From Vespa crabro (Eukaryota > Arthropoda > Insecta > Hymenoptera > Vespidae): DNA of 64,000 nucleotides. Positions within the stretch are counted from its first letter, which is position 1, and each line of letters opens with the position of its first letter. Position numbers and translations under genes: made by a program. Positions 11,265-21,654 of the stretch are shown one piece after another. The notes below the pieces were generated by a model. That model had not been told where the DNA came from, did not search any database, and worked only from the letters and a program-made list of their open reading frames with translations. The stretch is taken from contig NC_060955.1 in NCBI RefSeq assembly GCF_910589235.1, forward strand, positions 20,016,058-20,080,057. Reading direction: 5' to 3'.

Positions 11265-12739
11265 AAAGAGAACGTGAAAGTTCTTTTTTCTTTTTCCTTT
11301 TTTTTCCTTTTTTTTTCTTTTTTTTTTTAAGATAATCGCAAAAATTGTATACCCATAAAATAATTTGTACGGCGATGTTAAAATGTAAGAAACTGCGGAC
11401 TGAATGTTTTTTGTCTTATAAGAACGAAGTTATAAGGGGAAAAAAAAAAAAAAGAAAAAAAACGAGAGAAAGAGAACGTAGATAACGAATATAGATCCGT
11501 TTCTCCTCCAGAGAATCGAAACGATATGGATCGTCGGATCGACGTAATTAAAGCAACAAATTCTGGTGTGCCCGCAGGCAGCTTGGCACCCGATGTCCCA
11601 AGCGTTTCCTATCGCGCGGTGATCGCTCTTCTTGATGGATCGGTACAGGTGCGTGCCTCGATATGGGACTACGGTTGTCCTGCATCACCCGCTCTCCTTC
11701 CCTCTTTCTCTTCTTTTCTCTTCCCTTCTCTCTTTCTCTTCTGCTTGACGACCGATTCAACAACTTATAATATAAAATCTATAGTCTGTACGTTTTACGA
11801 GCTTAACGATCGATCTTTATAGTTGATCGTCGACTAAACGAAAATTTCCATAATTAATAAATACCATTTCGAAGGAGGGACATTCTAGTTTTTTCTTTTA
11901 TCTAAACGATTTCTTTACCGATGGATAACATTGTCAGAAATTAATCAGACGTAAAACGTGTCTTCGATCCATTAACTCGCACGATAGAATCGATCGGATC
12001 TGTGTAAAAGAATTTTTGTAATTGGTCGTACGGAAACGATGAATGTTTCCTAACGAGTTACTTCTCGTAGCTTTAATTTATTATTTGATCTTCACGCGCC
12101 AATAACGAACGATGTTTGCGTCGTGTACTCGTCGAGGAGAAGGCAACGATCGAATGACTTCCCCGAACGAATCGGAGAGGCTCATATCACGAGGCCTTAA
12201 TTCGCGCCAATTTCAAGTACCTACGTCTTAATTAGTTGCGATCCATTCGATCGTGAATTAAATGAGATTGGAGTCGTTTAATTAAGTCGAGAGCGATCAG
12301 TGAATCTCGTCGTTTCCTTTCGAAAGTTTTTTACGTTTACGTTTTCGTTTGTCCTTTTTCCTTTCTTTCTACGTCTTTTTCTTTTCTTTTTACGTTGTAA
12401 ATATATCTTTTATTTTTACGTTTTTACATGTATTTTAATTAAAAATTTAGATAGATCATAAGTTGAATCGCGACAGTGTACGCAGATGCACATGAACGTT
12501 ATAACACAGACGCTATAGCAGGACGTATGCCAACATATAAGCGACACCATCGAAAATTGCGATCGAGCGAGCCACGTTTAGCGACTCGACTTACGAGATC
12601 CCTGATCGTAGATTAAGACGCGACGGACACACGCGTGTGCGCGCGCGTGAGTAATACGTGCTTGCGCGTCATTCCGAAAAACAACGAGAGACAATAATGA
12701 CGGTGCCAGCTAGTAGCCCCTGTTCGAGAACGACATGAT

Positions 12740-12758
12740 GACGACGACGACGACGACG
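12740..12758. repeat. (GAC)n trinucleotide array
   Basis: Short perfect array of the CpG-containing trinucleotide, followed by GAGGAGGAG. A 62-codon frame across it is repeat-driven at its start. Confidence 0.9.
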
Positions 12759-13491
12759 ATGAGGAGGAGAAGAGTCACGGTTTTTGAGAGGAAAAAAAAA
12801 TGTACCAAGTCAAAAAGCGCGTCGATGTTTCGTTCGCACCTGGTGTTATTCGCTATCGAATCAATCTTAACGAGATCGTTTTCAATATTTCTAGATGTTA
12901 AGGCCAGTGAGAATGATCGTTAAGAAAACTAACTCTTGATTAGGTTATTTCGAACGGTGTAAAATGCCGAAAGGATCAAAAAATTTCAATCGCAATTTAA
13001 ATGTATTAGCATGCAAAATGAAGATAAAAAAGGAGAAAAAAGAAAAAAATTACAAGTCAATCTATCATGATAAAACGGAGAAATATCGATTTCTACAACG
13101 AACAAAGAAAACTCAAAGAACATATCATGCAATCATATTGAAGCAATTGGTACGACGATTCGTTTGTGATTCGTATCGAGATCGGTGACTCCGGTTTGAA
13201 ATCTTCGCAGATATTATGCAAAATAGAGGGGCACTGTAGATATTAATCATCGGGAAACGATCGGATCAATTATTTTAATAGCTATATTTATTACGTGCAT
13301 GCAGGATGTATGCACCAGACTTCATTTCGAGAATCGACGTGCGTGAATACGACCTTGATCTTGTCGATGATCTATTTCGAAAAATTTTTTAATTGTTCTC
13401 ATAAATTTTTTTCAATACCGTCAAAGTAGCAACGTCTCATTCGTTTCGATAACTCGAGCGATCTTCTGTTTATCTCGAGAAGAAAGAAATG

Positions 13492-13546
13492 AAAAAAAAA
13501 GAAAAAGAAAAAGAAGAAAAAAGAAAGAAAGAAAGAAAGAAAGAAG
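13492..13546. repeat. (GAAA)n purine tract
   Basis: A-rich tract grading into perfect GAAA/AAAG tetranucleotides at its 3' end. Confidence 0.85.
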
Positions 13547-13904
13547 ATAGAAGGGTATGCCCAGAGTATGGGATAAGATAAACGTCTTTATTTCGTAGAT
13601 CATCGCGTGAGATCTACGAAGGACAAAACTTTGAAAGGATCGTATCACGCGAGTTCGCCTTCGTAGTGCCGCGCGTGTAAAGATTTGTTCGTGCAAATGA
13701 CTATGTGCTTATGTTAGATACACGAACGAAAGTATCGTCGAGGAGTCGCATCGTGCAGGTAGAGAACGTTCATCATTTTCTCCAATCGTTCCGGTCTCTC
13801 CCTCAGTTGGAAGACATTTTTCTCGTCTCTCGACTGGTTTTAAATCCGTTTCTACGCGCGGTTAAGTCCTTGATTACCGATACTAGAAACTAACGTCATG
13901 ATAA

Positions 13905-14060
13905 ACTATACACCATTGGAACACTACCCGAGCCGAAGCACTCGCGATAATTGCCCGATTATGCTGCCTGCTCTGATTGCGATTCTCGTTATAGAGGCGA
14001 ATGCCTAAGACATTTATGGCCATTTCTTTAGTTGTTCTTTTTGTCAGGTGTTAAGGCTCG
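13905..14060. promoter_or_regulatory. GC-balanced island, possible cis-regulatory element
   Basis: Balanced, non-repetitive stretch with GATAATTGCCCGATTATG (two ATTA-type cores), ATTTATGGCC (posterior Hox/Caudal-like TTTATGG) and GATTGCGATT. It sits between repeats without a credible exon. Function is inferred only from motif density. Confidence 0.2.
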
Positions 14061-14767
14061 CATGAATCTTCTTCGTTGGATAATCGGCGAATGTCTGACG
14101 TTGAATGGGAAACCGTGATCGTTAATCAAGTCGTTAGATACGTTCTAAGATTTCTTGATATTTTCCTCGATCAAACGTTTCATTTTATTTCATTTTCTAC
14201 GTTTAAATCAAATTGAAAAAGTGATTAAAAGAAAGGATGAATCATATATCTAGTTCGGAAACTGTTTCTCCTTTTCTTTTTTCTTTTCTTTTTTTTTTTC
14301 CTTTTTTTGTTTTTTTCGTCATCCTCATTATCCAGTATCCATCGATCTATTTTAAAATGATTCAGTATCCGTATTGGCCCGCATAAGTAATATGGACGAA
14401 TGTGCCCGCACTTTAGCGTGCTTCCGCGCGTCTCTAAATGAACGGTCTTTCAAAATGATCGCTCATAGTATAGAGCAAAAGCGAAACGACCGAGGATCAT
14501 TTTCTCGCAGCACCTTTACTTGGTACACCTATACTTCGGCTTCAGTTCGAGCTTACGGGTCTTTATCGTTCTCGACCATCGTAATGGCGATTCAGTGGAG
14601 CCAGCCCTTTAATGATAGGTCGTAAGCAAGTTTTTCTTCGGTTGATTGTACGGAGGCACACGACTTAAAACTAAATTCGCGAAACAAGCTTTTCGCTGAT
14701 TATGAAAACTCACCGGCGTTGTCCTATAAACTTTTTTCCGTGTTAACTACTTTCCTTACTTTTTATC

Positions 14768-14789
14768 GGGGGTTGGGGGGAAGGGTGGG
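14768..14789 (+). other. Canonical G-quadruplex motif
   Basis: Runs of 5, 6, 3 and 3 G separated by loops TT, AA and T. This fits the four-tract G3+ loop 1-7 rule exactly and is isolated in AT-richer DNA. No promoter or exon end is evident within 200 bp. Confidence 0.7.
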
Positions 14790-15370
14790 TGATGGAGCTC
14801 CAAGGGTTATCGAACTTTCAATTTCTTTAACATTCTTATCGTGTTAACAAAAGAGTATAATCCATTTATTATACCTTTAATAATATACTTTGATCTTTAC
14901 GTATATACATCGTATTACGTATTTGTAATCGTAGAACCTTGAATAACACTTGACTGAAATATAAGATTCTCAAGTATATCAGAAGTTCGAGAATAATGGC
15001 TAATTTGCTTAGTGTTCATTACGATCGTTTTCTCGCTTCTGCAAAAGAAGGAAGAGTCACGATCGCGAACTCTTTCAACGAGGAGCGAACGACCCAGATC
15101 TTAATCGTCGTTACGAAAAGGTCGGCCAGCGTGGGTGTCAAAAGAGCATGGCGTTCGAACGATATCGCGAAAGAGCGATCTCGTTTGGTCGTTTCGTAGC
15201 GCCCCGAGCTGAATATAAACGGGATTTCCTAAGCGGCGTATTTATTGTAACGCTCCTCGCTCGGATTAATAACTTCCTCGCTTTTCTCATCTTTCAAAGC
15301 TCGTTCCTTTTACGAGCAGAGCCCGTAATTCTTTACGGTCGAGATAGCGGAAGGCTTCTGTTTTCGTCAT

Positions 15371-15371
15371 G

Positions 15372-15404
<33 letters not shown>

Positions 15405-15416
15405 CTCTCTCCTTTT
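15371..15416. repeat. (CT)n microsatellite
   Basis: CT array of about 14 units followed by CTTT units. Confidence 0.94.
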
Positions 15417-15659
15417 TCCTTTGATTCTTCCTCATTATTTCTAAAAGTAAATGAGAATTGTAAATCGAGGACAAGATGTGAACGAGGTGACCCAATCAGG
15501 TGACCTACGTGTATCATTCAGAATTATCGCGAATCGTAAGTAACTACTCGTTGTCTCTTGCCAACTACGATGTGCGTGGTATGGAATTACGATCAGTAGA
15601 TAGATCATTATCTGGTAACGTGTTTTCTGCACGCAATTATTCTTATAACTTTCTTTTAG

Positions 15660-15724
15660 CCGAAAATATTACTGAAATATTCGAACGCCTTGTTCATTTC
15701 TTAGATCGTTTCGCGTATCATTTC
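15660..15724 (+). CDS. Weak candidate internal exon, 65 nt
   Basis: Bounded by a good acceptor (ACTTTCTTTTAG, AG at 15658-15659) and a consensus donor (GTAAGT at 15725-15730). Inside lies an open stretch reading ENITEIFERLVHFLDRF, part of a longer 93-codon frame. The exon is short, the frame continues across both sites, and no second exon with matching phase was found, so chance is quite possible. Confidence 0.12.
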
Positions 15725-15831
15725 GTAAGTCACGAACTATGCGTATCGTTCGAGGGATCTAAACGACGTGCGAGCTCGTAACGTCGTAGAGAAGAGAAGC
15801 GATGTAAGAAGAGAAAAGTTTAAGAAAAAAA

Positions 15832-15832
15832 A

Positions 15833-15871
<39 letters not shown>
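15832..15871. repeat. (GA)n microsatellite
   Basis: GA array after an A run. A second shorter GA array follows at 15919-15938. Confidence 0.94.
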
Positions 15872-15874
<3 letters not shown>

Positions 15875-16171
15875 GAAAAAAAATAAGAGAGTGAAGGCAG
15901 AAAAGAAGTAGCGGAGAGAAAAAGAGAGAGAGAGAGAGTAAAAGGGCGTAGCACTTGTTCCAGGCACGCGTATCGCACTTCCAATTTATTTTATGCTCGT
16001 CGGGGGATCATTACCTGCGAATACGCTCTACTATCAAGTTAATAAGCGTTACCGTGGCCGTTCGATCGTACAAGTTTACGAGCTTACGCAAAAGGAACGC
16101 GCGAAGGAAACGCGTTTTCTCAAATCCCACGCTCCCTTCTCCGATTACTTCTTAGTGCGTTAGTTATATCT

Positions 16172-16215
16172 GTGTATGTATGTATGTATGTATGTATGTA
16201 TGTATGTATGTATGT
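16172..16215. repeat. (TATG)n tetranucleotide array
   Basis: About 11 copies of GTAT/TATG, ending at TCTCGG. Confidence 0.96.
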
Positions 16216-16742
16216 CTCGGATATTAGAGAAGGAGATAGATAGATGCCACGGGTTGTTTCTATGGGTTGTTCTCGCGCAATCAACTATGCTATGCGCTTT
16301 TAAAACGTAAACGCGAAAAATGACTTTGTCCCGATAGAAATGGTGGTCTCCGGTTACAATAATTTCTCAAGAAATCTTTTCTTAGTAGAAATATGTAGTA
16401 CCCTGCGACGTTTAAAACGATCAAACCATAGTATCGTACTCCTGTATCGAATACAAACGTAGAGATCGTAAAACGATTGGTAGATGTATTAGGATAGTTC
16501 GAATTAATCGAGAGCAAAGATTTTTCTTGGTATCGACGTCGGGGGAATGTATTTTACGATGTTCTGGAAAATAATTTCGTGTTTCTGGGATCGAACGAAA
16601 GTAACGAGACATTTGTAGTACCGACAATGTCCCCCCGACATGTATCCCGCTTTGGTATTAGAAGTAAACGGCGTAATACCGACACGGTAGTCATCCTCCT
16701 TAACTTAAATCACGTCTACATGCACGCGACTCACCAGATCCT

Positions 16743-16778
<36 letters not shown>

Positions 16779-16817
16779 CTCTTCGTTGTTGTTGTTGTCG
16801 TCGTCGCCGTCGTCGTT
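16743..16817. repeat. (CGT)n trinucleotide array with TTG interruption
   Basis: About 12 CGT units, then CCTCTT, five GTT units and further CGT units. Read in frame it gives poly-Ser, with poly-Arg on the other strand, which explains the 92- and 61-codon open frames here. Confidence 0.96.
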
Positions 16818-17045
16818 TTCCAAGCGGCTCCTTAGACCGAGCATAATGACGCAATAAATTACACCACTTTGTGAATGCAGTTAAAACCACTATTATACGC
16901 TAGTATCCATAACTAGTTGCCCGTAGATAAGAAAGGGAAGAAACAAAAAGGGAAGGGAATAAAGTTCCATCTGTAATAGAAAAAAAAAGAAAATTGTGAT
17001 CGTCGAAAAAGGACAAATTTCTGTTTCGTTCCATTCCGTTTTGTT

Positions 17046-17091
17046 CAGTCCAGTCCAGTTCAGTCCAGTCCAGTCCAGTCCAGTTCAGTTC
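17046..17091. repeat. Pentanucleotide array (CAGTC/CAGTT)n
   Basis: About nine tandem 5-bp units alternating between CAGTC and CAGTT. It is the only clear pentamer array in the window. Confidence 0.9.
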
Positions 17092-17869
17092 ATTTTATTA
17101 TCCGACGCACGATACGAAAACGTCGCGTAAAAATTCAAGTCACGAGCCGTTAGAAAATTCTCGCTTCATTTTCATTTCAATTGTTTAACGAGCCGATCGA
17201 GATATCATAAGCACGTATATATGTATTACGTAGAAGAATAATGACGACGATCGAACGTCAAGACGCGAAGATTAAAATTACTTTAAAGGCGCATTTAATA
17301 AATGCCTCGGGCGTCCTCCCACACGACGAAGGACGAAATAAATCATGAAGGATCCACGTTCATAGGCGCCGAGCGCGTGGGTGTTCGTTCTTCGAATCTT
17401 AGCTATCCTTCCTTTCTCTTCCTACTCCTTACCTTTCTCGAATTTAACTGAACCATTTAGCATACAGCCGTTTCATATGCAATCGATCATTCTTTCCAAC
17501 AAACATAAAGGACTGTAAAAATTTATTTTACTAAATTATAGTACAAAGTTCGTTCAAGATTTTTATTACTATAGATCGTTTAAAAGATCAGATCGCGTTA
17601 CAATAGATATGCTTAATGATCGATCGAATGTAGTTAAAAATGATTTTTGATTAATTAGATTTTGATTAACGATCATGAAGTATTATTAAAAAAAAAAAAG
17701 TGATTACGTTTTGTGCGAAACGTATAAACTTTTCTTGTTTAAAAAATCCCCGTGGATGTATAATATTTCGTCGTAATTTTTCGAAGTATAATCATTTCTG
17801 GAGTTGCCGTAAAGATGCCTTAAGGACGATACGCAAGGAAGCAGTGCAACACGAAAGGGGGATCCTTGG

Positions 17870-17912
17870 GCGAGCTGGAATAATGGCGCGACATATTACG
17901 CCATTTTGTAAG
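17870..17912. promoter_or_regulatory. Facing Pho/YY1-type motifs beside a GAGA-type array
   Basis: AATGGCG (17882-17888) and CGCCATTTT (17899-17907) face each other about 10 bp apart. CGCCATTTT is the core bound by YY1/Pleiohomeotic proteins. A (CT)n array, the target class of GAGA factor, starts about 70 bp downstream. The combination resembles insect Polycomb response elements. Regulatory identity is inferred, not shown. Confidence 0.3.
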
Positions 17913-17979
17913 TGGGGCCTTGAGAGTGCGAACTCGCCGGCAACAATGCACCGTGTAGGCCTCCGCATCGTTCTCGCTT

Positions 17980-17980
17980 A

Positions 17981-18031
<51 letters not shown>

Positions 18032-18066
18032 TCTCAACACTCTCTCTTTCTCTCTCTCTCTCTCTT
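17980..18066. repeat. (CT)n microsatellite pair
   Basis: Two CT arrays (17980-18027 and 18041-18065) separated by a short T/A-containing spacer. The 132-codon frame from 17700 ends in Ser-Leu residues derived from them. Confidence 0.95.
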
Positions 18067-18287
18067 ATTTTTTATCTCCATCTTTTTCATTCTCTTAGTC
18101 TCCTTCCTTGGCGCGTTCCCTTTCTTCAGCCATCTCCTCGCACTCCGTCCTTCTCGTGTGGGTGCGCCAAACGGTGTGTCGTAAATGGGTTGAGACGAGC
18201 TTAAGGTGCTGCTGGGATAAGCATCGATGCATTAGCGAAGATGACTTTATTCGCGCCTGCTCGTCGCGCGGTAGCCTCGACTTTTCT

Positions 18288-18290
<3 letters not shown>

Positions 18291-18342
<52 letters not shown>

Positions 18343-18383
18343 CATACATAAACACATAGATACAGATAAAAAGAGAAAGAGAG

Positions 18384-18435
<52 letters not shown>
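18291..18435. repeat. (CT)n facing (GA)n: large inverted repeat
   Basis: A CT array of about 25 units (18291-18340), a 44-bp spacer, and a GA array of about 25 units (18385-18435, after a broken start). The arrays are reverse complements, so either strand could fold into a hairpin with a stem of about 50 bp. The overlapping 123-, 83-, 74- and 64-codon open frames all derive from it. Confidence 0.95.
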
Positions 18436-18438
<3 letters not shown>

Positions 18439-18768
18439 CACATACATATATGCACAGACATAGCATAGCACAGATATATATTTACGTAGACACTCTCTCT
18501 TTCTTTCTTTTCACTTTTATTTTGCACTCTTCTCAACTCGCTCTATCCCTAACCCCCAAGCAACCATCGACAAAGATAATGATAATGAGAATGGCGATGA
18601 TGACGAACGATGACGAGCGCGACGATGACGCCTTACTCGATTCGAGGTTCTTCGCTATTATTCCAACGTTAACCGTAGCCTCCTCGTTATACTCTTGCCG
18701 TTGGTAGTCGTGTACACCCGGTGCTTATTGTTGCTCGACGAAAAGATCGTTGATAGAAGAGAGAAAAA

Positions 18769-18790
18769 GAGAGAGAGAGAGAGAGAGAGA
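18769..18790. repeat. (GA)n microsatellite
   Basis: GA array followed by CAGAGA units. Confidence 0.92.
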
Positions 18791-18938
18791 CAGAGACAGA
18801 GAGGACCGATAGATCGATCCTTCGGAGCTGTATGATTAGAAAGCTTTGAAGGAACGCGTAATGAGGTTCCTCTCGATGGATATGCTTACGAAAGTTATTC
18901 TTCTCTTTCTTTCAATTCTGTTCTCAGCTCGGAAAAGA

Positions 18939-18940
<2 letters not shown>

Positions 18941-18994
<54 letters not shown>
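18941..18994. repeat. (GA)n microsatellite
   Basis: GA array of about 23 units with a final GAAAGAGAG. It creates the Arg-Glu and Ser-Leu open frames listed on both strands here. Confidence 0.96.
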
Positions 18995-18995
<1 letters not shown>

Positions 18996-19415
18996 GAGTG
19001 GAATGGTTGGTATTTAACGTCAAACCTCTCAGTCGGCTTTCTTTGTGATCTTTGATCTTTTCTCCGGGGCAGCCTTTTGTATCTTGTATTAAATTCATAA
19101 ATCTCGACGTCTTGGTTCGGTCGAAAATCCATTTCTTTTTGTTTTTTTTTTTTTTTCTTTTTCTTTTTCTCTTTTTTCCCGATCGAGGCCTTTCTCGATG
19201 TTGCCCTTTCGATCGTTAATGAGAACTGGCAGCATCTATTTTTCTCTCTTTCTCTTTTTATCTCTATATCGAAGAACTGTTACAATAGTCGCTTCGCTAT
19301 CATCCGTATCCGTATTCATTACGACCCTATCATCGCGCCTCGTAATGTCGAAGGTGTCTCGTAGTTTCTAGCTTCATGAAAAATACAGCCGTTCGCGTTC
19401 CTGTCGGTTCAGGTG

Positions 19416-19435
19416 GCTCGGCATCAATGCCGAGC
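19416..19435. other. Perfect inverted repeat, 9-bp arms, CA centre
   Basis: GCTCGGCAT-CA-ATGCCGAGC, an exact palindrome with a two-base centre in a GC-rich island. The island continues into GATTACAATTACC and CGGCGCATTAGC, which hold homeodomain-type cores. A dimeric factor site or a cruciform is possible. Confidence 0.5.
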
Positions 19436-19747
19436 ATTGCGATTCAACGCGGCGCATTAGCTTGATTACAATTACCGGGAGTTAGCTAAGTGCCGGTGGT
19501 AGTACGTTGGTAAAGCCGCATCGAGGCGTCCTCCTGCCAACCGCGTACCTACCTATCGAAGAGTAACGATACGTACGCCATGAAACGTTGGAAAAGCTCG
19601 AGAGAAACGAATACCCCGGCGCGCTTGCTTTTACTCGCGAACTCAGAGAGTAAGGCTCAAAAGGCTTCAACATCGAGTAAAGGAAGTTTCGAAATTTTCA
19701 ACGGGAAAGAAAATTACACTCGATTGGAATGATCTTGAAAGGATGTT

Positions 19748-19787
19748 TCTCTCTCTCTCTATATATATATATCTATCTCTCTCTCTC
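19748..19787. repeat. Compound (CT)n(AT)n(CT)n microsatellite
   Basis: CT array, then AT array, then ATCT and CT units. Confidence 0.93.
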
Positions 19788-20163
19788 GTTTTCTCTTACT
19801 CTTTCACTTTTAGTTTGAAATCGATTCCTATACGTTTCCTTCCCGAGGACTGTAATAAACTGACACGAGTGACGTTCGCTCGCACGTTCGTTCGAGCACG
19901 TTCATGGTCAACGAATAAATAACGCGATAATGTACATATCCATATTCGTGACGTCATTACCGACGCCGTTACCGTCAACCAGGACGACGTCGGTTTTACG
20001 AGAAATTACCGTTCTAGAGTGGCACGGGCGCGGTTCTGGAAGCATATGTAAAAATATGTAAATGAGTCGAGACAAGTGCCGCAGCTGTGCCATGCTCTCC
20101 TTCTGATTGCTCTGAGCTCGTAAAGCAACTTTACCGAGCTGAAATCATTGTTTAGTCTTGTCA

Positions 20164-20164
<1 letters not shown>

Positions 20165-20212
<48 letters not shown>
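20165..20212. repeat. (CT)n microsatellite
   Basis: Perfect CT array of about 24 units. Confidence 0.97.
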
Positions 20213-20215
<3 letters not shown>

Positions 20216-20553
20216 CTTTCTCAGCACTAGTTCATTTTTTCATATACTCTCTTTTATTATCGCAAAGTACGAGTTCTTCCTTCTCTATTTCCCTCGGTCT
20301 TTCTCGTCAGTTCGTTTTTTCTTCAACGTTTATGAAGCTTTGCTATACGCAAACCAGACTTGTTGTTTATTCCTGGAGAATTTCCATACACATTTTGCAT
20401 TCCCCGCGAAATCGAGAAACCGACAATAAAAGTCGACTTGTACATGTATAATTCTCCTGGTCGGATCAGTTTCTGCTCGTTCCGTGCAACGATAATTCCG
20501 CTCGTTCCCAAGTGAGTTTCATTGCGATACTCGTATCATGCTTGCGATTTATT

Positions 20554-20579
20554 AAAAAAAAAAAAAAAAAAAAAAAAAA
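20554..20579. repeat. Poly-A tract
   Basis: About 26 uninterrupted A residues. No target-site duplication or retroelement body was recognised next to it. Confidence 0.95.
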
Positions 20580-21184
20580 GAAGAAACAAAAAAGGAAAAG
20601 ATAAATGCAACCAACGCATGTTCCTCGTTATACAATATAACGTTTATTTTACTAGCTACGTCGTTTAAATTTTCGTGAATGGTATCACCGAGTATAATCG
20701 TACGGTTGAAAGTTTAAGTTTAAAAGGAGGATAAAGTAACGAACGGGATGTGAATGGGATAATCGGAGAATGACTCTTTGGATAAAAACGATTATTTCCT
20801 TTTATTCATGGGTCAACACTTAAACGGCGAACTCTTTGACCAGTTCGGATTATCGCATTAAAACCTTCTTTTATCATCCTTAACACCTTTCCTTCTACAT
20901 CTTCGTCGCGACGACGTAGAAGCTACTTAATCGTTGACTTAGTCGCATCCTCATTGCAGCTGCGGCTAACATCTTTCGTTTGGAGATAAGAAGAAAGAAG
21001 AAAAGTTCTCATCTTCCTTTTAATCTTCTTATTTTTCACGTTCAATCGAGTACTAAGTTCGACCTTTGCACTTAGATTATTCGATCGAAAGGGAAATCAT
21101 AAAATGGATAATATAGGAAATGAGACAAGAAATATCGCGAGTAGCGAGTGAACAACGAACAAGAAATAAACGATTACATTGGGT

Positions 21185-21186
<2 letters not shown>

Positions 21187-21215
<29 letters not shown>
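21187..21215. repeat. Poly-T tract
   Basis: About 29 uninterrupted T residues. Confidence 0.95.
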
Positions 21216-21219
<4 letters not shown>

Positions 21220-21616
21220 AAATACGTATTTTCCTCAAGTTACGTACATATTTACTTTGTTTTTATTCGTGAATGATTTTACATAAAAATAAACGATAAG
21301 TTTTTTTTTTTTAAGTATGATATCATAATTACGATGACTTGTTCTGCCTTTATCTTTTATTATACCATATTGTATTTGACTTGACCGTTTCGAGTGACTC
21401 TCCAATCAGTTGTTCTATGAAAAAAAAAAGAAAAGAAAAAAAAAGAACAAAAAAATAAAAAAGAAGGTAGGGAAGTCATAAGGATAGGGTCCATCATCAA
21501 AGTTCCTTTTGAACGTACGATCTTATCGAATTTATGGACGGAGGTGTAGTTAGTTGTCAGATGGATTTCAATATAGCTTAGCCGGAAATCGAAAGAGATG
21601 AGGGTGAAAGGCTCAG

Positions 21617-21654
21617 CTCGACTGGGCTCGACTGGGCTCGACTGGGCTCGAATG
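21617..21654. repeat. 10-bp tandem repeat (CTCGACTGGG)
   Basis: Three exact copies of CTCGACTGGG and a degenerate fourth (CTCGAATGAC). It is preceded by a partial unit (GCTCAG) and followed by a further related CTCGAATAG. One period equals about one helical turn. Confidence 0.9.

Larger units (their letters stand above)
11340..17640. other. Non-coding block with balanced islands and repeats
   Basis: No gene recognised. Balanced islands lie at 11510-11750, 12110-12260, 13900-14060, 14370-14600, 15120-15260 and 15960-16150. Several carry ATTA/TAAT cores and CpG-rich words. Open frames inside them reach 60-98 codons but occur on both strands at once and match nothing recognised. Poly-T, AAAG and microsatellite arrays fill the rest. 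Confidence 0.55.

Noticed and set aside
14447..14460. Fourteen-base match to part of bantam microRNA on the minus strand
   Set aside because: The microRNA seed is disrupted by a two-base insertion and no precursor hairpin surrounds it.
18095..18536. Overlapping open frames of 64-123 codons on both strands
   Set aside because: All are translations of the facing CT and GA arrays; a dinucleotide repeat has no stops in any frame.
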